Assembly: GCA_035578155.1 (NCBI GenBank)
Contig: JAPWDM010000077.1
Coordinates: 186,001 to 250,000 of the forward strand
Length of the DNA stretch: 64,000 nt
Direction of reading: 5' to 3'
Source: Brachynemurus nebulosus
Taxonomy: Eukaryota; Arthropoda; Insecta; Neuroptera; Myrmeleontidae
Shown here piece after piece: positions 39,358 through 49,486 of the stretch (position 1 is its first letter; each line of letters starts with the position of its first letter). The position numbers were made by a program, and so were the translations under genes. Below the pieces are notes generated by a model. The model had not been told where the DNA came from and made no database searches. It saw nothing but the letters and a program-made list of their open reading frames with translations.

Positions 39358-40312
39358 AGAAAATATTATTTAAAAGGTCAAATTCTCTCACATGTCTTGT
39401 CGTCAAACTGTAGTTTCACCTGCCATGCCATTCTGACATCACCTTGTGTACTTGTTGTGCTTTATCGTTTCTCCCAAGTCTTCGGTTCCTCGGCGCCGGT
39501 TGAAGGACACGCACTCAAGCGTTTTCCTGAGAACCCGTGACTGGATGTACGCGTGGATGTTAGGAGAAATACCCAGCATCTTCGCATATCGGTTGTGGTA
39601 CTTTGTCAAAGCATTGTTTCCTGTTGCAAAGTACAAATTGCTCTTGACAAGCTCTTGTAGATGAGTCCTAACTTGTTAGCAAGTAAATCATAGTTGCGTT
39701 TATTCCTTGTCTCAACAGTATGTGCAGATGATATCAGCTTGTTATGCCTATCTCAACAATCATAATCTCACTCCACTTCTTGTCAAAGGCTACGATCTAG
39801 GATTCAGGATGACTGCTCCTCTTGCCGATGAGTTCCTAGATTTATAGAGCGTATAGAAGAGGCTAGCTAGCATGAGCTAAGACTTGTGCTTGACACTATG
39901 CAGACCTCGTCCGAACTGACTGCGGGCATATACAGCCGCTCCTTGCAGGAAGGCTGTTTGTGAATGCCGTGTTTTATCAATGCCCCGCGAATCTCTTTGT
40001 CAAGTCTCCCTAATGCTTCTGGCTCTAGCTTGAGGACTCCGACGTAATAACTGATTGGCAAGATAGAACACTCGTTGATAGCCCTGAATAAATTCTTACT
40101 ATACAACTTTGTCTTGCATAAGCTCTCAACTCGCGCTAAGAGCTCTTCTCTCACCTGCTCGAATGTGTCGCTAGAGAGGCGACTCAAGCTGTCTTCTACT
40201 ATGCCGAGGCACTTGTACTATCAAGTCCCTCAAGCAGCCTCGCATTGTCAGCACAAACTCTCACGTTGGTAGCCGACTTGTCCCTGTTCAGGTCTAGCCC
40301 AACCAGCTAGTG
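39358..40312 (-). mobile_element. Non-LTR retrotransposon (copy E, family 2), internally deleted
   Basis: On the minus strand: RT end (DLNRDKSATN, then IHKQPSCKERLYMP), a jump right after AAILN to the endonuclease core (SEIMIVEIGIT type, then NELGLIYKSLS), then TKYHNRYAKMLGISPNIHAY and a clear 3' tail ending near 39358. The finger and its flanks are missing. The deletion join (ACGATCTAGGATTCAG on the plus strand, about 39790-39805) is the same as in copy G. Confidence 0.85.
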
Positions 40313-40425
40313 CATAAACATAGATGCGAACATTGAATGGCTTAGCACATGCCAATACACAGTCCAGTGGTTTTCTTACTCTCTAAGGAGGGCATAGATA
40401 GATGTCTAAAGAATATGCGATTTAA

Positions 40426-43400
40426 CTACTGCTTGTAAAGCTTCACGCCACAAGAAAGGTCGCACTCGGCAAATTCTGCCTCAGCAACGGCCTCACCTGT
40501 GCTCCCAAAGAGGAATCCTGGATAGGCCCCAGCCACTACTCCCTTCAGATACTCCGCGTCTCTGCCAAACACCTCGACAGCCACGCGGTCCTGCGCCTGC
40601 AACTTGGCTGCCTTCCGCATCTTCTGCACAAAAGAGTAGAACTCCCGAGATGCCGTACAGTCCTTGATGTGTTGATCCTCAGTGACATCCAGAACAACTC
40701 CAAGCCCTCCTACGGCTCCAAAGACAGTCTTCCCGTTATCAGTTCTCTTCTCCTCTGCCCCCACGAGTCTTCTCTCTATCAGCATCTCTTCCTTTAAAAC
40801 AACTACCCCGTTCTCCTCCTTCATAATAACAGCTCTGCTGTCGTCCTCTGCTGTATCTGAGCTACTCTCCTCCTTCTCATCCTCTTTCCATAGCTTCGCC
40901 TCCAGCTCTGCCCCGGTCATTCTCCTTATCAACTCGACCTTCGCTTTCATAGTCTCTCTGTCCCCGCCACTGTTCCTTCGGATCACGTCAAAGTACGGTC
41001 GTACTCTTTTCTCAAACATATACGTCCCGTCACCTTTAGTCGCATACACTGTGGACAGCAGATTGCACTCCTCTCGTATTATCTCATCGAACTGCTTCAG
41101 CATCACAATCTTGGCAGCACCGCCCACTATAGTGCACGTCTTGAGCGGCCTCCTCAGTCTTATCTTGTTCTTCTCCCGCAGCTGCCTTATGCATTCTATC
41201 AGAGTCTTTGCCTCTTCAAACGGATGCTGTCTCTTCTCTGCTGCCGGCCATATCCGGAAGTGGACCGAGAGCGGGACATCGTCACACTCCCTGTCGTCGT
41301 CTACTGCCTTCCCATCGACCGCCTTATACTCGCTCTTGCTGCTGTTGTCCGTTGCCTGCGTGCTCCCGTTCGTCTCAGAGCCTGAAGAGTATGATGACGA
41401 GCACCCGCTGTCGCTGTCTTGCACCACCAGCTCATGATCACAGCCGGACACCCCGGTCCTCTGAGACGAAGAGGAATTGTCGTCATAGCTCTTCGTTCTT
41501 TGTAAGACTGCAGAGCCCGAGTCTGAGATCGCCAGATGATGATGGTCCTCGTATCTTCCAGACTCGCCACGATCTCTCACCCTGATGCGGGACCGGAGAG
41601 ACTGGTAGAGATACTCGCTGAAGAAGGGCGCGAATGGCGCCAGAGCAGTCGCGAACTCGAGCAAGACACGCCCGAGGACACCCTCGCCCGCCCTAATGCG
41701 CTTCCGGCTGATCCGCACGTACCAGTTGCTGAGGTCGTCCACGAACCGTGCGATCAAGCTCGTGACCGCAGCCAGGCGCATCTGAGACGCAGCATCCTTG
41801 AGACTCCTCACTAGGTTCATCAGAGCAGTCAGGATCCAAGCATCCAGGGGATGGCCTGCAGACGATGCAAGGGCACCAAGCGATGACGATGATGGCGTCG
41901 CAGCAGAGAGGCTGGGACACAGCTGGTCGCTGCTGATCTCAACGACAGAAGGCGACTCAAGGAAAAAGCTCAGTGTGTTGTAGCAGGGTATCAGGATGGT
42001 CTTGGTGACAGCGGCAACACCGGCCTCGCTGAAGCGCAGATTCTCACCCGCCACCACGGGACTGCTCAGCAGATAGAGCCGCAGCGAGTCCGCGCCATGC
42101 TTGTCGAACACCGCCTGGGGGTCTGGGTAGTTCCTGAGCCTCTTTGACATTTTTCGCCCGTCCTCGGCAAGCACGACACCGAAAACCAGGACTCGCGAGA
42201 AAGCGGGCCGATCGAAAAGAAGCGTGCTCAGTGTGTGCAGAGTATAAAACCAGCCGCGTGTCTGGTCGATACCCTCGGCGATGAAGTCCGCAGGGAACTC
42301 TCTTGGTGGAGTAAGAGGCTGGCAGACAGCAGAAATGTCCTCGGCACCTCCATGGACATTTCTGCTGTTATCTTCTGTACTTCTGATTATCATCTTGTCT
42401 TCGCTGTCACAAGACTTTCCAAGATCGATTCTGTCGACACTGTGACTTATACTCTGGCTGTCTGAAAAATCTCTCTTATCTTTTATAGCATTGATGCCAC
42501 ACGTACCACTGCCCCCAGGCGGCGCTACATCCCGTCTCATATTCCCTTCTTCGCTGAAGCTGATATCCGGCACGCCCTTTCCCAGCCTCCTCCCGGGCTC
42601 TGAGAACGGCCAGTGACACTGTGCATAGGGCATCGAACCGCTCTCGAACCAGCAGTCGAGCACCTCTTCTGTCCTCCGATAGACCTTCCCGTTTCGCAGA
42701 ATCACAATTCCATCGATGTGCTCTCGGTGCAAATCACTGACCTTTGTTCCGCTCAGCCGCTCAAGCTCCTCGACAGAGCCGACACAGATGAAGTCTTCTG
42801 CCAACCTCTCCTCCTTGTCTCTTTTAGAGTTACGAACATCCTCTTCTTCTCTTACTGTCGCATCCTCAGCTATCCAGACGGGCACTGGCGTTCCCCAGAA
42901 CCTGTTGCGGCCAACAGCCCAGTCACGCGCACCCGCGAGCCAGTTGTGGAACCGCCGCAGCTTCACCTCCTGCGGCATCCACTCGATCTTCTCGTTGTTC
43001 CTCAGCAGCTGCGCGCGACTGTCCGCAACACGTACGAACCAGTTCGGGACGAGCCTGTATATCAGCGGCGTGTCGCTGCGCCAGCAGAACGGATACGAGT
43101 GCACGATCTTCCCAGAGTACAGCAGCCTGTCCCCGAGGTCCTCGATTATACGCTTGTCCAGCTCCTTGACGTAGATCCCCCTGTAGGGCTCCAGGACAAA
43201 GGAGCCGTCCTCGTCCACCGGACAGGGCACGGGGTCGTTCTCAGATATCAGACCGGATGCCACACAGGCCGCATAGTCGTCCTCGCCAAAGGCAGGCGCA
43301 CAGTGGACCACTGCCGTTCCGCTGCTGCTGCTCACGTAGTCGGCAGGCCGAATGGTAAAGAAGCCTTTCGAACGCAACTCGCTGAAGAACGAGAATGGCG

Positions 43401-44310
43401 GTTCATACGAGCGGCCGATGAGCGCTGATCCGCGGACTACAGCAACCACACGTGCCGCAGGAAAGTACGTGGGGACGCGCTCAGCATGAAGGATCAGGTA
43501 CCTAGTACTGCCTTCTGATGACTGCGCGCCTGCACTCCTCTTGGCGCCTTTTGGCTGCTCCTTCCACTCTACTATCGCATACTCGAACGCCACGTTCACG
43601 AGCAGCAGGAGATTCGACGGAAGTGTCCACGGGGTCGTTGTCCAGCACACCATCTCAGCTCGCACATTCTCAATGGGCTCGCAGAGCGGGAAAGAGACAA
43701 GGATCGACGGGTCGCTCACGTCCTTGTAGTTCTGATTGGCCTCGAAGTTGCTGAGGGGTGTTTTGCAGGCAGTGGAGAAGGGCATCACACGGTGCCCCCG
43801 GTATATGAGGTTCCGCTCGAAGAGGAGCTTGAAAATGTGCCACGTAGTCTCCATGAACGGGCTGTCCATCGTCCGGTACGCGTTGTCGATGTCGGCCCAG
43901 CGGCCCATCCTGGCCACCGTCCGCTTCCACTCCCCGGCATAGCGAAGGACCGTCTTCCGGCACACCTCGTTGTACGCCGCGATCCCCATTTCGAGCACCT
44001 GCGACCTGTTGACGATCTTCAGCACCTTGTCCACCTCGTGCTCGACTGGCAGCCCGTGGCAGTCCCACCCAAAGCGCCGGTCGACAAAAAAGCCCTGCTG
44101 GTGCGCGAAACGCGCCATCGTGTCCTTTACCGTGCCACTCAGGATGTGCCCGTAGTGGGGCAGGCCGGTTGCAAAGGGTGGACCGTCGTAGAGCACGTAG
44201 CGGGCGCGCCGGCGTGCCAGGCGCTGTCCGGTCCGGAAGATGTCGTGCGAGTTCCAGAACTTGAGGACTTCCTCCTCAGCCTTTGGGAAGCTGATGTTCG
44301 GAGCATACAT
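40426..44310 (-). CDS. ILS1: Isoleucyl-tRNA synthetase, cytosolic
   Basis: A 1294-residue class I synthetase that charges tRNA-Ile. The HIGH motif appears as PHYGH (51-55) and KMSKR at 720-724. The editing domain carries CWTTTPWTLPSNL at 222-234 and GTAVVHCAPAFGEDD at 331-345. The anticodon-binding domain follows after 790. Two low-complexity inserts stand out: about 580-670, just before the KMSKR half, and about 900-1010, rich in Ser, Asp and Gly. They make the enzyme longer than the yeast one (1072 residues). The start is fixed by GCCCCACA directly before ATG, with AAAATTT 20 bases further upstream. No organellar targeting peptide is present, as expected in a mitosome-bearing parasite. Confidence 0.97.
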   Translation of the reverse strand: MYAPNISFPKAEEEVLKFWNSHDIFRTGQRLARRRARYVLYDGPPFATGLPHYGHILSGTVKDTMARFAHQQGFFVDRRFGWDCHGLPVEHEVDKVLKIVNRSQVLEMGIAAYNEVCRKTVLRYAGEWKRTVARMGRWADIDNAYRTMDSPFMETTWHIFKLLFERNLIYRGHRVMPFSTACKTPLSNFEANQNYKDVSDPSILVSFPLCEPIENVRAEMVCWTTTPWTLPSNLLLLVNVAFEYAIVEWKEQPKGAKRSAGAQSSEGSTRYLILHAERVPTYFPAARVVAVVRGSALIGRSYEPPFSFFSELRSKGFFTIRPADYVSSSSGTAVVHCAPAFGEDDYAACVASGLISENDPVPCPVDEDGSFVLEPYRGIYVKELDKRIIEDLGDRLLYSGKIVHSYPFCWRSDTPLIYRLVPNWFVRVADSRAQLLRNNEKIEWMPQEVKLRRFHNWLAGARDWAVGRNRFWGTPVPVWIAEDATVREEEDVRNSKRDKEERLAEDFICVGSVEELERLSGTKVSDLHREHIDGIVILRNGKVYRRTEEVLDCWFESGSMPYAQCHWPFSEPGRRLGKGVPDISFSEEGNMRRDVAPPGGSGTCGINAIKDKRDFSDSQSISHSVDRIDLGKSCDSEDKMIIRSTEDNSRNVHGGAEDISAVCQPLTPPREFPADFIAEGIDQTRGWFYTLHTLSTLLFDRPAFSRVLVFGVVLAEDGRKMSKRLRNYPDPQAVFDKHGADSLRLYLLSSPVVAGENLRFSEAGVAAVTKTILIPCYNTLSFFLESPSVVEISSDQLCPSLSAATPSSSSLGALASSAGHPLDAWILTALMNLVRSLKDAASQMRLAAVTSLIARFVDDLSNWYVRISRKRIRAGEGVLGRVLLEFATALAPFAPFFSEYLYQSLRSRIRVRDRGESGRYEDHHHLAISDSGSAVLQRTKSYDDNSSSSQRTGVSGCDHELVVQDSDSGCSSSYSSGSETNGSTQATDNSSKSEYKAVDGKAVDDDRECDDVPLSVHFRIWPAAEKRQHPFEEAKTLIECIRQLREKNKIRLRRPLKTCTIVGGAAKIVMLKQFDEIIREECNLLSTVYATKGDGTYMFEKRVRPYFDVIRRNSGGDRETMKAKVELIRRMTGAELEAKLWKEDEKEESSSDTAEDDSRAVIMKEENGVVVLKEEMLIERRLVGAEEKRTDNGKTVFGAVGGLGVVLDVTEDQHIKDCTASREFYSFVQKMRKAAKLQAQDRVAVEVFGRDAEYLKGVVAGAYPGFLFGSTGEAVAEAEFAECDLSCGVKLYKQ

Positions 44311-45147
44311 TGTGGGGCACTTCTGGCTACAAAATTTGACGATCAGGAGGAGCGGCTATGAAAGAACTGGCAATGAAACAAGGTGCGATAGAAAATAATA
44401 TGGACGCATGCACGTGAAGTCGAGAAAGTAAGAAAGTTCGTAAAGAGCAAAGGGAGGCATGTAATGTAATGATCGCAAGTACTTGTTGGAACACTATTAT
44501 TTGTTTCTTCAAAGAAATAATATTTAGTGAAGGCAAAATCTTCTTTTCTGCAACCTTACTGGTCTCTTTCTGATCTGCTGGCATTGCTTGTATCATTATG
44601 AGTGGTACGGAGTGCCTCTAGGGGATACACATAACCTGACGGAGCTAGATAGCTTACTAATGTTAGATGAGAAGCCGAAGATGGCTGAACCTGCAACATC
44701 TAGATAGTTCTACCTATCATCAGTTATTGACGATGGATGTATATTTATTTTACACTTTTGTCATTTGACAGCTTCCTCTAAACATAGCCTTAGAGATCTT
44801 TCTAGAAAAAGAGATGCTAATATACTCAATAATGACAGCTCTATTCTATATCACAGAGTTATGATCGAAATATTATTGAGTAATCGGTGTGTTATAGCAT
44901 CTTAACTCTATTTAATCGTGTGTCTTTGTTGGGTGAAAAAAGAGTAATGTTCTCCTATACATACCTCCATCATCCTTTTATAGTTGAAGAAGATCATGAT
45001 CAGTCTATAATAAGTCGAGGATGTCAGACAGGTATGTTCGGCACTTGGCGTGACAGCTCCCTCTAAGCAGTCTTGAATGGCAGAAGAAAGAGTAATAAGA
45101 TAAGTTTTATATCAGAAGGAGATGAGATATAGTAGTAGAGCGGGTTC
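44311..45147. other. Intergenic, no supported gene
   Basis: About 840 bases. A minus-strand ATG frame at 44327-44596 (89 codons, hydrophobic) ends 17 bases before the IleRS start and has no CCC motif; it overlaps the IleRS promoter boxes and is doubted. Confidence 0.4.
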
Positions 45148-45832
45148 CTAAGCTTGTTGGAAAGTGTATGGGTTTTTGTTCGAGGAGGACTTGGATGAGC
45201 AAATCCTGAGAATGCAGAGAGTCCCGAAAAGACCTATAAAAGAACCTGCGAGTACGTCTGTCATAAAGTGTCTGTTGTCGAATATCCTGCTATAGGCGAC
45301 GGCAATAGAAATCCCGAAAAGAACGGTTTGAAATGGAACTGCAAAAATGGCTGGATACTTTTTCTGGAGCGATAGGTGGAGGGAATAGCCCGAGATGTTG
45401 AAGATCTGAGCACTGTGACCAGACGGCATGCTCTTTCTGCCATTCATCACCAGCTTGGAGCTTCCAGTGCACTCCCCGTCAGGTCCTGGCTGACATCTCG
45501 CGATAAAATCGGGTCGAAGCCTCCCGACACCTTTCTTCAGCGCCTCGACCGTTGCTGCCACGAAGAGCTGTGAGGCAACGAGGGGGTAATACAACAGCAA
45601 GGTACTTGCCCAGGCTTCTTTTCTTTACAAGAACGATGAAAAGGACAATGAGGTGGGGGATGAAGATCGTTAGTAGCGAAAGAACGGACACAGGGACTGT
45701 CTCTTGCTTCATTGGGCGAGAAATACTCGGGTCGTCAAAAGGAATGGTAACCTTTCTGGGCTCAGGGAACAGCTTGACGTAGAGCAGCACCATGTAGGAT
45801 ACTAGAGAGATCGCGATTGCGACGCTTCTCAT
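45148..45832 (-). pseudogene. PAP2-family lipid phosphate phosphatase with one frameshift
   Basis: A membrane phosphatase of the LPP/Dpp1 type, about 228 residues if read through, with several hydrophobic segments. It would dephosphorylate lipid phosphates such as phosphatidate. All three catalytic motifs are present: KKGVGRLRPDF, MPSGHS, and SRIFDNRHFMTDVLAG. The conserved N-terminal PFDDPSISRPM segment is in a different frame. The frame change falls near a short T run, 45619-45622 on the plus strand. The start MRSVAIAISLVSYM follows TTTACCCGTAAACAC; an earlier TTG is rejected. Because the motifs are intact on both sides, a single-base sequence error is as likely as true decay. Confidence 0.8.
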
Positions 45833-46007
45833 GTGTTTACGGGTAAATAATTCGTAAAAATATGAAACGGAGATTCTCCGAAGCAACACTAGAAACAAGA
45901 TGAAATCAGGTTCTGTTGAAGACAACAGAACATCAAGTAGATGTTTTTATCTACTTAAACAGTAATCGAGGATTACACGAATTTAATCGCTATGACACAG
46001 AGTACTC

Positions 46008-46028
46008 AAAAAATTTTCGACAAAATTT
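46008..46028 (+). promoter_or_regulatory. Double AAATTT element without an obvious gene
   Basis: AAAAAATTTT at 46008-46017, then CGAC, then AAAATTT at 46022-46028. The arrangement is close to that 10-30 bases before the eS4 start (AAAATTTTTCGCAAAATTT). Downstream on the same strand lies only retrotransposon debris. It may be an old or unrecognised promoter, or chance AT-rich sequence. Confidence 0.25.
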
Positions 46029-46089
46029 AATATTCGAGCGCTAATTATTTTTGGAAGGATAAAACGCCTTTGACACCGTTACACTCTAG

Positions 46090-46690
46090 ATGTGCTTAGA
46101 GACTTGACGCTATCCACGACCACTTTTGATATCACTCAGCATACTATGAATGCTTTGCGAATAAGATACGAAAGAAACGGTAATATGAAATTTAACAATG
46201 TCAAGGCGCAGTACAACAGGAAACTCAACGTCGTAGTCTTTGACAAGAAGAGCAGTATGATCACGGTAATTGAGATCGGCATAACAAGCTGATATCATCT
46301 GCACATAATGTTGAGACAAAGAAGAAGCGTAAGTATGATTTACTTGCGAACGAGCTAGGGCTAATCTACGAGAGCTTGTCAAGAGCAATGCTGTACGCTG
46401 CAACACTAAAAGTGCTGTAACAAAGTACCACAACCGGCATGCGAAGATTCTGTGTACAACTCTGACCCCTAAGCATACATCCAGTCATAGCTTCTCAGGA
46501 AGAGATATACTTGAGGGGATTTCTTTCCATCTACCGATGGCGGGAACCAAAGACTTGAAAGAAACTCTCTGGAAGACATCACGATGTTCAATATGTGGTA
46601 CTAGGTGATGGCCGGAACGGCATGGCAGGTGAAGCTACTGCAGTTTGATGACAAGGCATACAAGAGAATATGACCTTCTAATGAATGATC
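46090..46690 (+). mobile_element. Non-LTR retrotransposon 3' half, plus strand (copy F+)
   Basis: The plus strand holds the restriction-like endonuclease core (VVVFDKKSSMITVIEIGITS, with D and E spaced as in PD-(D/E)XK enzymes). It continues with KYDLLANELGLIYESLSRAM, a degenerate end region and the 3' tail GGCATGGCAGGTGAAGCTAC ending near 46690. The stop after GITS and later stops show decay. Confidence 0.8.
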
Positions 46691-46694
46691 TTGA

Positions 46695-47115
46695 TCTCTA
46701 TACAGGTGTGCTCGTTAAGCATTGACAAGGGACTTCTTGTGACCCTAGTAGGCTGTAGCGCGCTGACAAGTACTCCTGTATCAAAGACAGGTGCGTCTTA
46801 TACATACGCTCGGTAGCCAGAGTGGCAGACTGGTAAAAGGGGTAAGGGATGGGATAGCCATAGAGTTATAGCTGCAGAAGAATAAGCTCACTCCTAAAAG
46901 TAATGCTACGCGAACCACGGCCTAGCTCGGCTCTAGGCAGGTACAACCTGGCTTTGCAGGCCGGCTGGTAGTGCACATGGTGTTTGTAGCAGCACCATCG
47001 AGCTTTTGTAACTCTTCAGAGTCGATCCTCCACATGCCAACGTAGTAGTTTAGCAATGTGATTGCGTGCTCGTTGATGGCGTGGAAGAGATTACGTGTGT
47101 TGGGCTTTGTCCCTA
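46695..47115 (-). mobile_element. Non-LTR retrotransposon piece, minus strand (copy F-)
   Basis: The minus strand matches the RT thumb region of copies A and D (YVGVWRIDSEEL, then QPACKARLYLPRAELGRG, HKTHLSLIQEYL). It abuts the 3' end of F+ in the opposite orientation, so two separate insertions, or a nested rearrangement, meet here. Confidence 0.7.
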
Positions 47116-47737
47116 CTCAGTCGAACTGCTCACTACTCATATATATAGCTCTAGTGACTCAGTTCATAAAGGCAGTCTCAACCGAGCATATCATTACTCT
47201 ACGGAGCACCTTACCTGAGAATCAGCTTGGTGCCGTGTACTACAAAGGAAAAGCCGACAAAGGATTCAGTATAGAACAAACTCAAATGCACAGCAATGGC
47301 TTCTAGTAGTACACTGTAGCTGTCTCTGGCAGATTATCCTCTGCAGGAAAACGCGCACCTATAGGATATTGCAGCTCACAGGTTACAAAAGCAAGTGCTT
47401 TTTATCCCTGAGAAGTTCTTCATGATACAACCTTGGCAGCAACAAAAATCATACTGCTGTAGGACTCAGACAAAAGCCTCCTTTAGATTTCGTTGGTTAG
47501 AATGTGTCCAAGGGTATAACTAGTCATGGTAGATCAAAGTGGAAGGCGCTAGGAATGAACGGAGAAGATATATATGCCCTAGAGCTGCTACAAGTCTTCA
47601 CTAGCCAAATCTAGGGTATTCACTGTACCCATACACTACTACACGTTATTACCCCCTTTTCCAGCGCAAAACCCTTCCCATTGTATGTGTATAGTACCAA
47701 GAGAAGAGACACTAAATTTTCTATTTTGTCCCTCAAC
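47116..47737. other. Intergenic, no gene seen
   Basis: About 620 bases. Short frames only. Confidence 0.45.
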
Positions 47738-47869
47738 ATGGCAATCAGAGCACCAGAGGAAATTTTCAAGAAGGTGGAAAACATCCTCAAGGAAGAAGAA
47801 GAGATGTGGGATGGAAAACTGAAGATAAGATCTCCTGAGAATAGGTTTATGAAAGGGTTTGACCTGTGA
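47738..47869 (+). CDS. Hypothetical 43-residue protein
   Basis: A tiny frame whose ATG lies seven bases after GTCCC, resembling the promoter motif of larger genes: MAIRAPEEIFKKVENILKEE, then EEMWDGKLKIRSPENRFMK. It is helical and acidic, then basic. I know no family. The size makes it uncertain; the start context and an amphipathic helix are the only support. Confidence 0.3.
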   Translation: MAIRAPEEIFKKVENILKEEEEMWDGKLKIRSPENRFMKGFDL

Positions 47870-48694
47870 TTACTAAATTCGTAAAGACAGATGCTCTCAT
47901 TTTCAAGCTCAAACTGTCTCCCTTGTTCTTTTCTCTTTAAGTTACCTTCCTTTGTGACAGTCCTTACTATAAGAAAGATATCTGCTTTATATCCGCTATA
48001 TGACAGTCTATCTTTCGTCACAGGCCTGTTAACATGCAAGCCACCATCTCACAATCAAGTAGTGTGTCGTAAACCTCAGCCTGTTGGCCTGCATCTCAAG
48101 ATAATCTCTCCGTTATCGTCTATTGATACGAGAAGCAAGTCATATGGTATACTTGCTGGTGTAAATCACATTTACCGAAATTCGGCTCATGACATGGCAA
48201 ACTACCCGGAATTAGCGTCCAATGAAGCTTAGAGAAGATAAAGTAGCTACTAAACTAAGCCTCTCGAGAAATAAACGCTTCTTAGACTCTTTCGCAACAC
48301 GTACTTCCACATCATAGAAACTTGAGGGTTATTATAGTGGACCTGACTATCTATGCTCTTCCATCATCCACACAGACTATACGAAACAGCTTGCACAATA
48401 CACCTCAGACTCATTTTGTCCTATTTTGTGACGTGTTTTCCATCCTAGACATAATATACTACAAATTTTTACACTTTGTCCAATGTTTATTTGTGATTCT
48501 TTCAAAGTTCTATGCACTTCTCTTTTACCAAAAAGCTTCAAGGCCACTACACGCACCTCTCTGTGTGTAGAGCTGCTCTATATTCTGTTCGTGCAGAAAC
48601 ACGTCTTACTTGCACTTCCCTGGACTGGTTCTTGCCCAACATGACATCCCGTATCTGTTCAGAATAATCTAATGTAGAGAGCCCTCATAGATAG
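47870..48694. other. Intergenic, no gene seen
   Basis: About 825 bases upstream of Caf1. CCC at about 48678-48685 lies 10 bases before its start. Frames at 47891 and 48322 have no support. Confidence 0.45.
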
Positions 48695-49486
48695 ATGGAC
48701 CAGCCCAGTGGCATTCAGAATGTGTGGAGAAACAATCTTGAAGAGGAAATGGCGGGGATAAGACAGCTCATAAAACAGTACAACTACGTAGCAATGGACA
48801 CGGAGTTCCCTGGTGTAGTCGCGAAGCCCATAGGAAGCTTCAAGTCGCAGTCGGCATTCGCCTATCAGCAGCTGCGGTGCAACGTGGATATCCTGAACAT
48901 AATACAGCTTGGGATATCGATAAGCGACGAGAGGGGTAATCGGCCGGAACCAGTCCACACGTGGCAGTTTAACTTTAATTTTGATCTGCAGTCGGACATG
49001 TATTCTCAGGACTCGATCGAGCTCCTGCACAAGGCGGGAATCGACTTCAAGGAGCACTTGTCAAAAGGAATAGATGTGAAGACGTTCGGAGAGCAGCTTA
49101 TTACCAGCGGTCTTGTGATGTCGGAACGCATCGTCTGGGTCTCTTTCCACTCGGCCTATGACTTTGCCTATCTCACAAAAATTCTCACGGGGAATCTGAT
49201 GCAGGAACGCGAAGAGGACTTCTATAGGCTCATGAGGGTTCTCTTTCCCTCCTTCTACGACTTCAAGTTCCTCCTGAGATCTACAGAGCATGTGAGGAAA
49301 GGCCTTCAGGAGATTTCTATCGATCTGGGCGTGCACCGCGAGGGTACTGCCCACCAGGCTGGTAGCGATGCTCTCTTGACCTCCCAGGTCTTTTTCAAGT
49401 CTCTCGAGGTAATTTTTAACAGGGAAGAGATCGAATCTTCTATAGGAGAGCTATACGGTATAGAACATACCACAGATGTATTGTAA
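48695..49486 (+). CDS. CAF1: Caf1/Pop2 (CNOT7) deadenylase
   Basis: A 263-residue DEDD-family 3' exonuclease, the catalytic poly(A)-shortening subunit of the CCR4-NOT complex. The acidic residues are in MDTEFPG (D35, E37), FHSAYDFAYL (D156) and HQAGSDALLTS (D225, with H220). Spacing is nearly that of human CNOT7 (D40, E42, D161, D230). Other family blocks are NIIQLGISISDERG and WQFNFNFDL. Length is standard, without the Gln-rich N-terminal tail of yeast Pop2. The catalytic set is complete, so it should be active. Together with the Upf1 helicase it points to a working cytoplasmic mRNA decay system. Confidence 0.97.
   Translation: MDQPSGIQNVWRNNLEEEMAGIRQLIKQYNYVAMDTEFPGVVAKPIGSFKSQSAFAYQQLRCNVDILNIIQLGISISDERGNRPEPVHTWQFNFNFDLQSDMYSQDSIELLHKAGIDFKEHLSKGIDVKTFGEQLITSGLVMSERIVWVSFHSAYDFAYLTKILTGNLMQEREEDFYRLMRVLFPSFYDFKFLLRSTEHVRKGLQEISIDLGVHREGTAHQAGSDALLTSQVFFKSLEVIFNREEIESSIGELYGIEHTTDVL

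Noticed and set aside
40682..44361. Several plus-strand frames of 90-270 codons opposite IleRS
   Set aside because: Low-complexity antisense frames with no start motif; they follow the codon periodicity of IleRS.
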